DNA from: Plicaturopsis crispa FD-325 SS-3 | Taxonomy: Eukaryota > Basidiomycota > Agaricomycetes > Amylocorticiales > Amylocorticiaceae | Assembly (NCBI GenBank): GCA_000827205.1 | Contig: KN832556.1 | Location: 1,566,051 to 1,630,050, forward strand | Length of the DNA: 64,000 bases | Reading direction: 5' to 3' | Shown here: in pieces, positions 49,235 through 59,381 of the stretch | Numbering within the stretch: the stretch's first letter is position 1 | Layout of the letters: every line of letters begins with the position of its first letter | Made by a program: the position numbers and the translations under genes | The notes under the pieces: model-generated | The model's input: the letters and a program-made list of their open reading frames with translations, nothing else | What the model was told of the DNA's origin: nothing | Databases searched by the model: none

Positions 49235-49662
49235 CATTGGTGCCAACTCGCTCTCCTGTCCCGCGCTCTCTCAGTCACCGGATAGTCGTCGTCTTCGGGT
49301 CTCGTTCCTCCGCTCATCACTCACTCGAAAGCTCAGGCATTGATCCCGACTCACAGCCATCGCGCACTTTGGAGATATCGAGATCAGTCAGGAAGAGTCA
49401 GTTTTCCATGCTCGAAGCTCTCCCGCCGCTCTCACCGCTTTCTCACCGCCCTTGGTACTGGGACGCGACTCGAGGCACACGGCCACGTGGACGACGGGCG
49501 CCTAATGTGCGCTGATACCCGAGCAGCGCTGACTCGCATCTCCGATTGGGCTCACTGGCGCGTCCTGCATATATAACGCAGTCCCTTACGGCTCGCCTGC
49601 TCCTCAAATCTCCAATCCGCACGCGATCGCTGTAACGTCCCCGTTCGCTGTAACGTCCACGA
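49235..49662. repeat. 428-bp near-identical repeat, right of gap
   Basis: Second copy of 48707-49133, joined to the DUF6699-like 2 gene, so this is the functional promoter copy. Confidence 0.92.
49570..49576 (+). promoter_or_regulatory. TATA box of DUF6699-like 2
   Basis: TATATAA lies about 112 bp before the ATG at 49688. The same element is present in the left repeat. Confidence 0.6.
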
Positions 49663-49687
49663 TCGCTGTATCGCGATCGCTATAACG
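49624..49687 (+). repeat. Four short tandem repeats ending at the start codon
   Basis: Units of about 14-17 bp with consensus CGATCGCTGTAACGTCC start at about 49624, 49642, 49660 and 49674. The last abuts the ATG. They probably form the 5' untranslated region. Confidence 0.75.
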
Positions 49688-50497
49688 ATGGACCCATGGA
49701 CGACGACGCCCCCCGCGTGGTACCAGCCCAACCAGCCCAGCCCACACGTCTACTACCCCCCGCAGCCCTATCCCGCACCACCACCCGCAGCGGCCCCCTG
49801 GACCTGGCAAGTCCCCACCTACCAACGTAAGTCCACCCCCGCCGCTCTCCTTCCCACACGCGCTTTGTCCCACACGCACACCTTGCTACTCTGCACACTC
49901 ACACCTTGCTAACCCGCCCCCGCAGCCCCCGCAGAGCCCTACCGCCGCTCCCGCAAATACCCCACCCTCAACCCCGCGCTCGCAGCCGACGCCTCGCCCA
50001 TCCGCTTCGACGTGCGCGCGCGCCCCCACGAGTCGATCCCGCGCCTCGAATACGCCCAGACGGCCCACCAGCCCGCCACCGCCACCGCCACCGCCTCGCC
50101 CACCACCTCCATGCGCCTGATCTCGCGCGCGTTCCCGTGGGCGATCGATATCAAGCTGCCCGCGGGGGTGGTGACGTGCGAGATCGTGTGGGCGGCGGTG
50201 CACGATGCCCTGCTCGCCCCCGTCGCGGATTCGGAGTGGGGGTGTCTTTGCATGGGTATGGGCGCGGGGATGGGGGGGAAGGAGGGGAAGGAGAGGCGGG
50301 AGGCGGTGGAGAAGGCTGCGAAGGCGCGGGAGAAGAGGGATGGGGAGAAGAGGATGAGGAGGGTGGATTTTTTGGGTGGGGAGACGGTGTTTAGGGGGCT
50401 GGAGAGGGATGCGGAGTTCGAGAAGGCGAGGTTGCGTGGGGGGCTGGGGAATGTGGAGATTGCGGAGACTTGGGTGGTGAAGATGGGCTCGTCGTAG
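49688..50497 (+). CDS. DUF6699-like protein 2
   Basis: Starts MDPWTTTPPAWYQPNQPSPH with a Pro-rich N-terminus. One intron (about 49829-49924) joins to YRRSRKYPTLNPALAADASP. The domain continues FDVRARPHESIPRLEYAQ, ISRAFPWAIDIKLPAGVVT, EIVWAAVHDALLAPVADSEW, RVDFLGGETVFRGLERDAEF, ARLRGGLGNVEIAETWVVKM. It shares the VD-x-LG-x-x-x-x-FRGLERD signature with the protein at 41318, so the two are paralogues about 7 kb apart. An Arg/Lys/Glu-rich linker of about 35 residues lies inside the domain. About 235 residues. Function unknown. Confidence 0.78.
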
Positions 50498-50924
50498 GCC
50501 AGTTCTTCGGGGTGGCTTTTCTGCCTTTTTTTCTTGCTCTCTATCTGATATGTTTGATACCTTAGTGTGTTGTGCGTGTATGTGTAGAATTTTGTGCTTG
50601 TCCGAGTGGCTCAATGTAATCTCTTCATGAAACTAACATCCTTTCGTCTTCCTTCACCGCTACGTATGCTTTTTCAGACCGCTATTCCCTCCCACTGCCA
50701 GTTGCTAACTACATACCCGACACCGGAACCATCAATATTGTACAGTAGTGAATTTGCAGACCCCCAAGTTCTCGAGACGCGATGTTGCCGCGGCAGTGAT
50801 TCCCCGGCAAGATCACGTGTAAAAATTTCCTTCCGTGTCGCTGCTTTGCACTTTGCACTTTCTGCATCTCCACTTTCGCTCTCCTATATACCTCTCACTC
50901 CTTCCATAACCCCGCACCTCCGCG
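50498..50924. other. Intergenic, LYAR promoter region
   Basis: 427 bp between tandem genes. CTATATACC near 50883-50891, about 35 bp before the LYAR ATG, may be a TATA-like element. Confidence 0.45.
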
Positions 50925-52299
50925 ATGGTCTCTTTCCAGTAAGCCCTCCCCCCAGTCCCATCAAAACCCACATCTAACCCCTCCATTCTCCTAGATGCCA
51001 TGGTACACCCCCCCCTCCCTTGCCCCCCAAAACCCCAATTAACCCAAGCCCATTTTCATTGTTTTTTTGGTATAGCATGCGGCGACGTCGTGAAGAAACC
51101 GAAGCTGGACCAGCACCGCGCGCGCTGCCACGGCGGGTTCGACTGCATCGACTGCAGCACGACGTTCCATACGCCGGGGGAGTATAAGGGACATACGCAG
51201 TGCATCAGCGAGGCGGAGAAGTATCAGAAGGCGCTGTATAAGGGGCCGAAGATCGTGAGTCCCCCTCCCTCCTTCTCTCCTCCTTTTCTCCTCCCTCCTT
51301 CCTTCTTGTAGCGGATTGTAGGACTATAACTGAATACGCGCAGGCACAACAACAACAAAATCAAAAGACCGTTGCACCCCCTCCGCGGAACAATTACCCG
51401 CCCTTAGCGCCTTCTGCGCCACCGCCTGCGCAGGGTGGTGGAGGGTATGGCCGGCAGGGGTGGGGAAGGCCGCCTCGTGTATCCGCTACGGGCGCGAACG
51501 ACACGCCTCTGGGCACACCGAAAAATACGCCTCTGGGCACACCGAAAAATATGTCTCCGCCCGCGCAGACACCTGCACCTCCTGCGCCTAAGCCTGCACC
51601 TTCTGCACCTGCGCCTGTGGAGCATAAGCCGGTAGAGCAGAAAAAGAAGAAGGAAAAGGAAAAGGCGCGGAAATCTGATGTCGTCGCTACTGTGAGTCCT
51701 TGCACTGTCCCTCTCATAACACGTTATTGACTCAGACACCTGTACAGACGAACGACGAGCCGCGTGCCAAGAAGGCGAAAGTCGAGGTCGAGTCGATATC
51801 CCATCCCGAGTCGACATCGATAGCCCAAGCAGAGGCGTCGTCTCCCCCCTCAAAACCGTCGCCTGAAGACGAGGCGAAGGAGAAGGAGAAGGAGAAGCGG
51901 AGGAAGGAGAAGAGGGAGAAGAGGGAGAGACGGAGGTCGGCTGCGACCACGACTGGAGCAGCGGAGGAGAAGCCAAATACCATCGACGAGAAGCCAAATA
52001 CCATCGACGAGACGCCAAATACCATCGACTCGAAGAAGGAGAAAAAGAGCAAGAGCAAGAAGGCGAAACATTCCGCAGCGGAGCCAGACGCGGCGGCAGA
52101 GGAGGAGGGGAAGAAGTCGAAAAAGCGGAAGCACGCGTCGATATCGGAGGATACGCACGAGAAGAAGGACAAGACGAAGACGAAGACGGTCGAGGCAATG
52201 GTTGTCGATGATGAGGCGGACAGGAAGAGGGAGAAGAAGGCGAAAAAGGCGAAGAAAATAAAGAGCGCAGGGGCTGTCGAGGTCGCTGTTGCAGCATGA
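50925..52299 (+). CDS. LYAR-type nucleolar zinc-finger protein
   Basis: Homologue of LYAR, a nucleolar protein linked to pre-rRNA processing and growth. Exon 1 is only 14 nt (50925-50938) and exon 2 is an 8-nt microexon (50995-51002). With exon 3 they encode MVSFQCHACGDVVKKPKLDQ, then HRARCHGGFDCIDC and FHTPGEYKGHTQCISE, which are the C2HC LYAR fingers. The rest is a Pro-rich linker, including two repeats of TPLGTPKN, and a long Lys/Glu-rich tail with three EKPNTID-type repeats and KKSKSKKAKH, suited to nucleolar retention. The end at 52299 is natural. About 350 residues. Its 3' exon is duplicated at 54577. Confidence 0.88.
50995..51002 (+). other. 8-nt microexon of LYAR
   Basis: ATGCCATG is flanked by ..TCCTAG and GTACAC... 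It supplies the last base of Gln and the codons for Cys-His plus one base. Joining 14 nt + 8 nt + exon 3 gives FQCHACGD; skipping it loses the first zinc-ligand Cys and shifts frame. Confidence 0.8.
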
Positions 52300-52733
52300 T
52301 ACTTAGGTGATCCTTGTTATTCGGTGTGTTTTTGTTTTACTCTGTCTCTGCATCTACCGTGTTATACATATGACTGCGATTTGTGTGGTCTAGGATTTGA
52401 ATGTGCACTTTCTACTACTATCACTGCTGTTGCAACAACAATGTTACTTATCCGTGTTGTGTCGTGACTCTGCTCCTGCATATCGTTATCAGCCTCTCGC
52501 ATTTTCCAAGCGCCTTGTCCGCGCAGTAGTATAAGTTCCAGGAGGGTGTCCTCCGAGTCGGTCAGTGAGACGCTGCGCGCCACCAGCACCCAGAAGGTAC
52601 CTATATATCCCCACGTGGCCTGGGGCATTGTACCAGCATCGATCGCAGAAGCCTCCCTCCCTCCCTGTCTGCTACTCGCCATTTCCCAACTCGCTTTCTC
52701 CCCCTTCCATTTCTTCCCTCCTAACCAACCGCC
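52300..52733 (+). promoter_or_regulatory. LYAR 3' flank and ATG3 promoter, copy A
   Basis: Contains CTATATATCC (52601-52610) and an E-box CACGTG (52612-52617) 122 bp before the ATG of ATG3 copy A. The same block recurs upstream of copies B and C. Confidence 0.6.
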
Positions 52734-53383
52734 ATGCACGCCATACAGGTTCGTCCCCGATCGCACCCATACCCTATCCTAGCTAATTTATTATATTTCG
52801 GGGTGGGTGGGTGCAGCAACAATACTGGGCTGTCCGGGATTACTTGAGCCCCGTACGCACGAACCCGTTCTTGGTCGGTCGGACATCAGCTTACTTATCG
52901 TGTGTGTCCTTTTAGGTCCTCAAGGAGAGCAAGTTCAAGGAACACGGGCGTATCACACCTGGTGCGCACCTCCCACTCCCTGATCGCACCTCGTCTGACA
53001 TAGCGTCTCGCCTCGCGAGCAGAGGAGTTCGTCGCAGCCGGCGACTTTTTGGCGTACAAATTCCCCGTATGGTCCTGGTACGTCCACCCCCCCCTCCCTC
53101 CCACTCCCGTTTAGTCTCACAATAGTATACGACACGACACGCAGGGAGAAAGGCGACGCGTCCAAAGCGCGCGAATACCTGCCCGCCGACAAGCAATACC
53201 TGCTCACCCGCGGCGTGCCCTGCCTGCGCCGCGCGACCTCCCTCGCCTACGAGGACGCGGAGCGGCTCCTCTCCTTCTCCACCTCAACCGACGAGGCGGA
53301 CGAGTGGGTCGAGACGCACGCGACGGCGGGCAACTCGGCGGCGAACCCGGGCGATATCGATGATATACCTGACGTGGATGAGG
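52734..53383 (+). pseudogene. ATG3: ATG3 5' fragment, copy A
   Basis: Carries ATG3 exons with their introns: [58 protein letters not shown] and [17 protein letters not shown]. It runs to [12 protein letters not shown] near 53383, then breaks into a copy of the LYAR-ATG3 spacer. The catalytic half is missing. It retains promoter, start and splice sites, so it may be transcribed, but it cannot encode an active E2. Confidence 0.85.
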
Positions 53384-53712
53384 ACTGCGATTTGTGTGGT
53401 CTAGGATTTAAATGTGCACTTTCTACTACTACTCTTGCTGTTGAAACAAATGTTATCCGTGTTGTGTCGTGACTCAGTTCCTGCCTATCGTTATTATCCC
53501 ATCGCGTTTTCCAAGCGCCTTGTTCGTGTAGCAGTATAAGTTCCAGGAGGGTGTCCTCTGTCTGTGAGACAGTGTGCGTGTGCGCCACCAGCACCCAGAA
53601 GGTACCTATATATCTCCACGTGGCCTGGGGCATTGTACCAGCATCGATCGCAGCCTGCCTGTCTGCTACTCGCCATTTCCCAACTCGCTTTCTTTCCTCC
53701 TAACCAACCGCC
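53384..53712 (+). promoter_or_regulatory. Spacer and ATG3 promoter, copy B
   Basis: Starts at ACTGCGATTTGTGTGG, equivalent to 52373. It keeps the TATATAT element and E-box CACGTG (53617-53622), 96 bp before the ATG of copy B. Confidence 0.6.
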
Positions 53713-54526
53713 ATGCACGCCATACAGGTTCGTTCGTCTCCGATCGCACCAAATACCCTATTGCAGCTAATTTATTATATTTCGGGGGTGTGTGCAGCAA
53801 CAATACTGGGCTGTCCGGGATTACTTGAGCCCCGTACGTACCGTACCGTAGAAAGCGCTCAGACGTTCTTTGGTCGCGGACATCAGCTTATCGTCCTTTT
53901 AGGTTCTGAAGGAGAGCAAGTTCAAGGAACACGGCCGCATCACACCTGGTGCGTACCTCCTACACTCTCATCGCACCTCGTCTGACACCCAGCGCCCCGC
54001 ATCGCAGAGGAGTTCGTCGCAGCAGGCGACTTTTTGGCGTACAAATTCCCCGTATGGTCTTGGTACGTCCACCCCCTCCCTCCCCACTCCCTTGCAGTCT
54101 CACAGTCTCACAATGATATATCGTATGGCACCACGCAGGGAGAAAGGCGACGCGTCCAAAGCGCGCGACTACCTGCCCTCCGACAAGCAATACCTGCTCA
54201 CCCGCGGCGTGCCCTGCCTGCGCCGCGCGACCTCCCTCGCCTACACCGACGCAGACGAGGACGCCGAGCGGCTCCTCTCCTTCTCCACCTCCACCGACGA
54301 GGCGGACGAGTGGGTCGAGACGCACGCCACGGCGAGGGACTCGGCGGCGAACCCGGGCGATATCGATGATATACCTGACGTGGACGATGAGGGCGGGGAT
54401 GATGGGGGCGCGGCGGGGGCGATGGGGGGGATGTCGTTGGGTGGAGGTGGGGGAGGGGGAGAGGGGGCGGGGGTGCCGAAGGTGGGGGAGATCCCTGATA
54501 TGGACGATATTCCGGATATGGAGTGA
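53713..54526 (+). pseudogene. ATG3: ATG3 5' fragment, copy B
   Basis: Same exons as copy A but longer, through the acidic linker ([32 protein letters not shown]). It stops at a TGA created where the sequence jumps into LYAR intron DNA. The catalytic domain is absent. The junction GAGTGAGTAG carries a GTGAGT donor that could splice to the LYAR acceptor at 54576, but that join is out of frame with LYAR. Confidence 0.85.
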
Positions 54527-54576
54527 GTAGTTGCACTTTGCTCAGCATCTGTCCCTACAACGCGTTATTGACTCAG

Positions 54577-55113
54577 ACACCTGTACAGGCATACGATGAG
54601 CCGCGTGCCAAAAAGGCGAAAATCGAGTCGATAGCTCAAGCAGAGGCGTCGTCGATAGCCCATCCCGAGGCGTCGTCTCCCCCCTTAAAACAGTCGCCTG
54701 AAGACGAGGAGAAGGAGAAGCGGAGGAGGGAGAAGAGGGAGAAACGGAGGTCGGCTGCAGCGGAGGAGACTACCACTACCACCACCGCGACTACAACTGA
54801 AGCAGCGGACGAGACGCTCAATACTATCGACGACTCGCACGCGAAGAAGGAGAAAAAGAGCAAGAGCAAGAGCAAGAAGGCGAAACATGCAGACGCAGCT
54901 CCAGATGAGGAGGGGAAGAAGTCGAAAAAACGGAAGCACGAGTCGATATCGGGCGACCGTGACGAGGGCACTACGCACGAGAAGAAGGTGGAGGCGAAGA
55001 AAGACAAGACGAAGACGGATGAAGCGATGGATGATGAGGCGGACAGGAAACGGGAGAAGAAGGCGAAAAAGGCGAAGAAAATAAAAGCTATCGAGGTCGC
55101 TGTTGCTGCATGA
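54577..55113 (+). pseudogene. LYAR 3' exon duplicate
   Basis: Copy of the last LYAR exon: TPVQAYDEPRAKKAKIES, KKEKKSKSKSKKAKHADA, ADRKREKKAKKAKKIK, ending AIEVAVAA with a stop at 55113. It is preceded by the LYAR intron end, but no zinc-finger exons lie upstream; ATG3 copy B does instead. Open throughout, with several small in-frame indels relative to the full gene. Confidence 0.82.
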
Positions 55114-55540
55114 TGCATGGTCGACGGTGATCCTTGTTATTCGGTGTGTTTTTGTTTTACTCTGTCTCTGCATCTACCGTGTTATACATATGACTGCGAT
55201 TTGTGTGGTCTAGGATTTAAATGTGCACTTTCTACTACTACTACCCGCGCTGTTGCAACAAATGTTATCCGTGTTGTGTCGTGGCTCTACTCTCTGATGC
55301 CTATCGTTGTTATCCTCTCGCATTTTCCAGGCGCCTTGTCCGCGCAGTAGTATAGATTCCAGGAGGGTATCCTCGGTCAGTGAGACGGTGTGCGTGCGCG
55401 CCACCCGCACCCAGAAGGTACCTATATATCCCCACGTGGCCTGGGGCATTGTACCAGCATCGATCGCAGAAGCCTCCTTGCCTTGCCTGTCTGCTACTCG
55501 CCATTTCCCAACTCGCTTTCTTTCCTCCTAACCAACCGCC
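55114..55540 (+). promoter_or_regulatory. ATG3 promoter, copy C (functional)
   Basis: Copy of the LYAR-ATG3 spacer. CTATATATCC and E-box CACGTG (55433-55438) lie 108 bp before the ATG of the complete ATG3. Confidence 0.65.
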
Positions 55541-57073
55541 ATGCACGCCATACAGGTTTGTCGCAGATCTATCTCTATGTAGTCCAGCTAATTTATTTCG
55601 GGTGTGCGGCAGCAACAATACTGGGCTGTCCGGGATTACTTGAGCCCCGTACGTACCTCGAAAGCCGTTCTGTGGTCGCAGACATCAGGTTACTTATCGT
55701 GTGTGTCGTTTTAGGTTCTGAAGGAGAGCAAGTTCAAGGAACACGGGCGTATCACACCTGGTGCGCACCTCCTACACTCTGATCGCACCACCCCCCCTTG
55801 CTCGTCTGACCCGCATCGCAGAGGAGTTCGTCGCAGCAGGCGACTTTCTGGCGTACAAATTCCCTGTATGGTCTTGGTACGCACCTTCCCCCTCCCTCCC
55901 CACTCCCATGCAGTCTCACAGTCTCACAATGGTATCGGACATGCAGGGAGAAAGGCGACGCGTCCAAAGCGCGCGACTACCTGCCCACGGACAAGCAATA
56001 CCTGCTCACCCGCGGCGTGCCCTGCCTCCGCCGCGCGACCTCCCTCGCCTACACCGACGCAGACGAGGACGCCGAGCGGCTCCTCTCCTTCTCCACCTCA
56101 ACCGACGAGGCGGACGAGTGGGTCGAGACGCACGCGGGGCGCAAGCCCACGGGGGACTCGGCAGCGAACCCGGGCGATATCGATGATATACCGGACGTTG
56201 ACGATGAGGGCGGGGACGATGGGGGCGCGGCGGGGGCGATGGGGGGGATGTCGTTGGGTGGAGGGGGAGGGGGTGCGGGGGAGGGGGTGCCGAAGGTGGG
56301 GGAGATCCCTGATATGGACGATATTCCGGATATGGAGGAGGACGACTTGGAGGCGGGGGATGATGAGGCTACTGCTGCGCCCAAGGCTGTTCCGACTACT
56401 GCGGGCGTCATTGATGCTAGGTGCGTGTCTGTGCGCGATATCGTTGATAATGGAACTTAGTTGTGCACGGCAGCCAAGTCGAGGTTGCACGGGGGAATCT
56501 ACTCCAAGTGCGGACTTACGATGTGATGATCACCTACGATAAATACTACCAGACACCACGTATCTGGCTGATCGGCTACGACGAGGTTTGTGCCCCTCCC
56601 TACTCCCCATCTGACCCCATCCACTGACCACCCGAGCATTTTAGAACCGCACCCCATTGACGCCACCGCAGATATTCCAAGACATCTCCGCGGACCACGC
56701 GCTCAAAACCGTCACGATCGAAGCCTTCCCGCACTCCGCCTCCCTCCAGGCCGCCTCCGTGCACCCCTGCAAACACGCGAGCGTGATGAAGAAAGTGATC
56801 GAGCGCATGAACGCGGGCGTCGTCGAGGAGCAGCTCGCCCAGCGCAAGTCCCCATCCGCCGCGAAGGACAAGGACGGCAGCGCGCAGAAGAAGAAGTGGC
56901 CGTTCGGGCGCAAGGGCGGGAAGGACGATGGTAAGAGCGCCGCGCCTACGTCCCCGGGAGGGGAGGAAGAGGAGGTGGAGGGCATGCGCGTGGACTTTTA
57001 TCTCGTCGTGTTCTTGAAGTTCATCGCGAGCATCGTGCCGACGATCGAGGTGGATTCGACGACGTCGTTCTGA
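55541..57073 (+). CDS. ATG3: Autophagy E2-like enzyme Atg3
   Basis: E2-like enzyme that transfers Atg8 from its thioester to phosphatidylethanolamine during autophagosome formation. Exons read [69 protein letters not shown] and [19 protein letters not shown], then an acidic/Gly-rich flexible region. The E2 core follows: [58 protein letters not shown] and [18 protein letters not shown] with the catalytic Cys of HPCKH. The end reads [26 protein letters not shown] at 57073. A Lys/Gly-rich insert ([17 protein letters not shown]) precedes the last helix. It is the only complete copy of three. Confidence 0.95.
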
Positions 57074-57405
57074 GTGAGGGGGGTAACGTTGGGAATTCTC
57101 GAAGTAATTGAACTAGTACTGCGCGTTATACCCCCTGAAGCTTTGAAGAGGCTCGCTGTTTTTGTTTTCTGTTTCGATATAGGATGTACAACAACATTAC
57201 GCAGATTTAGACTGGCATATCATCTTTTCGTGTACAAGTAAGATCAATAGCTCGTAGGCTATCCTAGCCACTGGCACATTCGCGAGGGATAATGTCGACG
57301 TCAATAAATATATAGCGCGTTCTCCAATGTCCGTGTCGAAAGTTACATGCACCACTCAGCAGCCAATATGAACGATACAATAAGTAAGGGCCACTCCTCC
57401 CACAA
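57074..57405. other. Intergenic between convergent genes
   Basis: 3' flanks of ATG3 and the CUE gene. No gene seen. Confidence 0.5.
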
Positions 57406-58924
57406 TCATTTATGTCCATCCTCGAACGGGTTCTCTGCATACTCGAGCTCGTCATCTTCGTTCGTGGGCCTCGGTGGGGCCTGCGCGGGCGGTGGCTGGT
57501 CGCGCAGAAGTGAAACAGGACGCTTAGGTAGCAGGCCTAATTTTCCTACGAGGGCAGTTCGTGTGAGCATTGCATCAACGAGATAGGATAGGACGACGGA
57601 CCATAGTCGATGTTAGAGCCCCCGGGGGACGTAGGTCGGGAGTTGCTTCCAGCCGGACTGGGAGAGGTGCCGCCAGCTCTAGCCGTTGATGCCTGACCTG
57701 GATACGACAGTCAGCATCTGGGTACGATTACTTCAACTGACGTATACATACCTGGTGCGGGCGCGCTTGCAGAAGGAGCGGCATCGTATCCCTGGACGGG
57801 AACAGGTCGCCGCGTAGGAATTGAAGGTGCAGGCGCGTCGAAATCGGGGTGGTTTGGGTCATATGTCTCGCGCTGTTGCGATTGTACGCTGGTGCCTCCT
57901 GCACCCCATTGAGGCTCGGTACTGCCAGAAGATGAGCCCTGGCCAGAGCTGCTGTCAAAGGCATTTAATTAGCAGCGCTTTCCTATATGATGTCGCTTGA
58001 TGCACTTACCGTTGCTGGTCAAACTCTTGCATCTTCGCCTTCACCTTCGAGAAGATTGTTCCAAACGTCTTCTTCCCCGCTAGATACGCGTCGATGAATG
58101 GGACGAGCAGTGATAAAGCAGACATGCAAACGCACTTTCGGCGATCTTGTTAAATTGATCCTGGATATCAGCCATTGTGTCCCGGTCGGCAGGCTGTCCT
58201 TCAGCCTGTTGTTGCTGCTGCTGCTGGTTGTTCCGGCCAATACGCGACTGACGGTACGTGTCGCGTTGTTGAGGCTGCTGCGCCTGCCAATTGGCCTGTT
58301 GCTGCTGCTCTTCCTCGATCATTAATCGCCGCGCCAGCTGCTCGTCCAGCTCGGTTTGAGACTAGAAGGAGATTGGTGAGTTACGCGAACTAGCAGCATG
58401 ATCACTACACTCACAAGCTCGGGCTCGGGTGCTGCGGTCGATACGAAATCGGGATCGCTCATACCCAGCAGGACGTCGATAGCCCGGTCCTGATTCCCAT
58501 GCACGGACTCCAACACAGATATGCTGCGACATCCGATTCATAAGTAGACCCGCAGAGTTCAAGCATGCACGTACAGGAGGGCGTCATCGAAATCAGGGAA
58601 CATAGATTTCAGCGCAGCGACCTGCGGATGCACATTCGTCCGAGGCTGCTCCGTGCGCGTCTCTAGTGCTGGTGCTGGCGGGCTGCCAGTGGCTACTTCG
58701 GGTCCAGACATGTTTGGAGGGGGTCCACTAGCCGTCACTGGGGGAGGTGGGGACGTGACGATAGCCTGCGGATGTGTGGCATCGGTTTCCGTCTCTACAC
58801 GGCTATTAAAGGGATCTCCTTCTTCGTGTAGACGCGGTGCTTCGGATTCGTGGTCCTGTTGCGTTGATTCGCCAGCGGGAGTGGCAGACACACTGGCATT
58901 GGGTGGGATTTCTTGGGAGGTCAT
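57406..58924 (-). CDS. CUE5: CUE-domain ubiquitin-binding protein (Cue5-like)
   Basis: Starts MTSQEIPPNASVSATPAGES at 58924 with a disordered acidic N-terminus. The CUE domain spans an intron: VAALKSMFPDFDDALL joins ISVLESVHGNQDRAIDVLLG; the MFP and LL signatures are present. Next is a helical Gln-rich segment (LDEQLARRLMIEEEQQQQ, QFNKIAES), then GKKTFGTIFSKVKAKMQEFD, and a C-terminal IDYGKLGLLPKRPVSL formed across a 53-nt intron. It ends YAENPFEDGHK. In yeast, Cue5 links ubiquitinated aggregates to Atg8; here it is the convergent neighbour of ATG3. I did not find a certain Atg8-interacting motif. About 350 residues. Confidence 0.85.
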
Positions 58925-59381
58925 CGTCGTGGTACAGGATCAAGAGACTTGTAATGATGGAGATCGCTTGAGCGCAAGCGCGCGGTAAGTATATCTGCTA
59001 GCTGGCTGCGCTTGCTGGACGCGCCGTCGGACTGCGCCTCATTGCGGCGCAGTTTGGCAATTGCTCCGCGGCTCACAACTTGGTCTCGAATGCATAGCCT
59101 TGGTTTGAAGCCAAGCAAACTGAGTAAACGGGATGCGAGTAAGTACTGTACAGTGTATCTTCTGATAGATAAGATCACTCGAGGGGAAACGAAATATCAC
59201 GCATATGATTGCATCGTCACATTTAAAGCTCTGTGTCAAGGCATTTAAAGGGGCAGGGAGGACAATATGGAAAGCATCCTTAGTCTTCTTCAACTTCTAC
59301 CGCGAATATATCGTCTGTCGTAGATGTTGGATCACCTGTTGGAGGTTGGGGAAAGGAGACAGGACTCACCAGTACAACAGT
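58925..59381. other. Intergenic, no gene seen
   Basis: Promoter side of the CUE gene and 3' flank of the tyrosinase. A further tyrosinase 3' exon could lie near 59330-59370 but cannot be shown. Confidence 0.4.

Noticed and set aside
51404-52297. 297-codon minus-strand open frame, Ser/Pro-rich
   Set aside because: Exact antisense of the Lys/Glu-rich LYAR tail; low complexity explains its openness, and LYAR has the conserved zinc finger and splice structure.
52734-54526. Retroposed ATG3 copies
   Set aside because: Introns and promoter are kept in both fragments and there is no poly(A) tract, so DNA-level duplication explains them.
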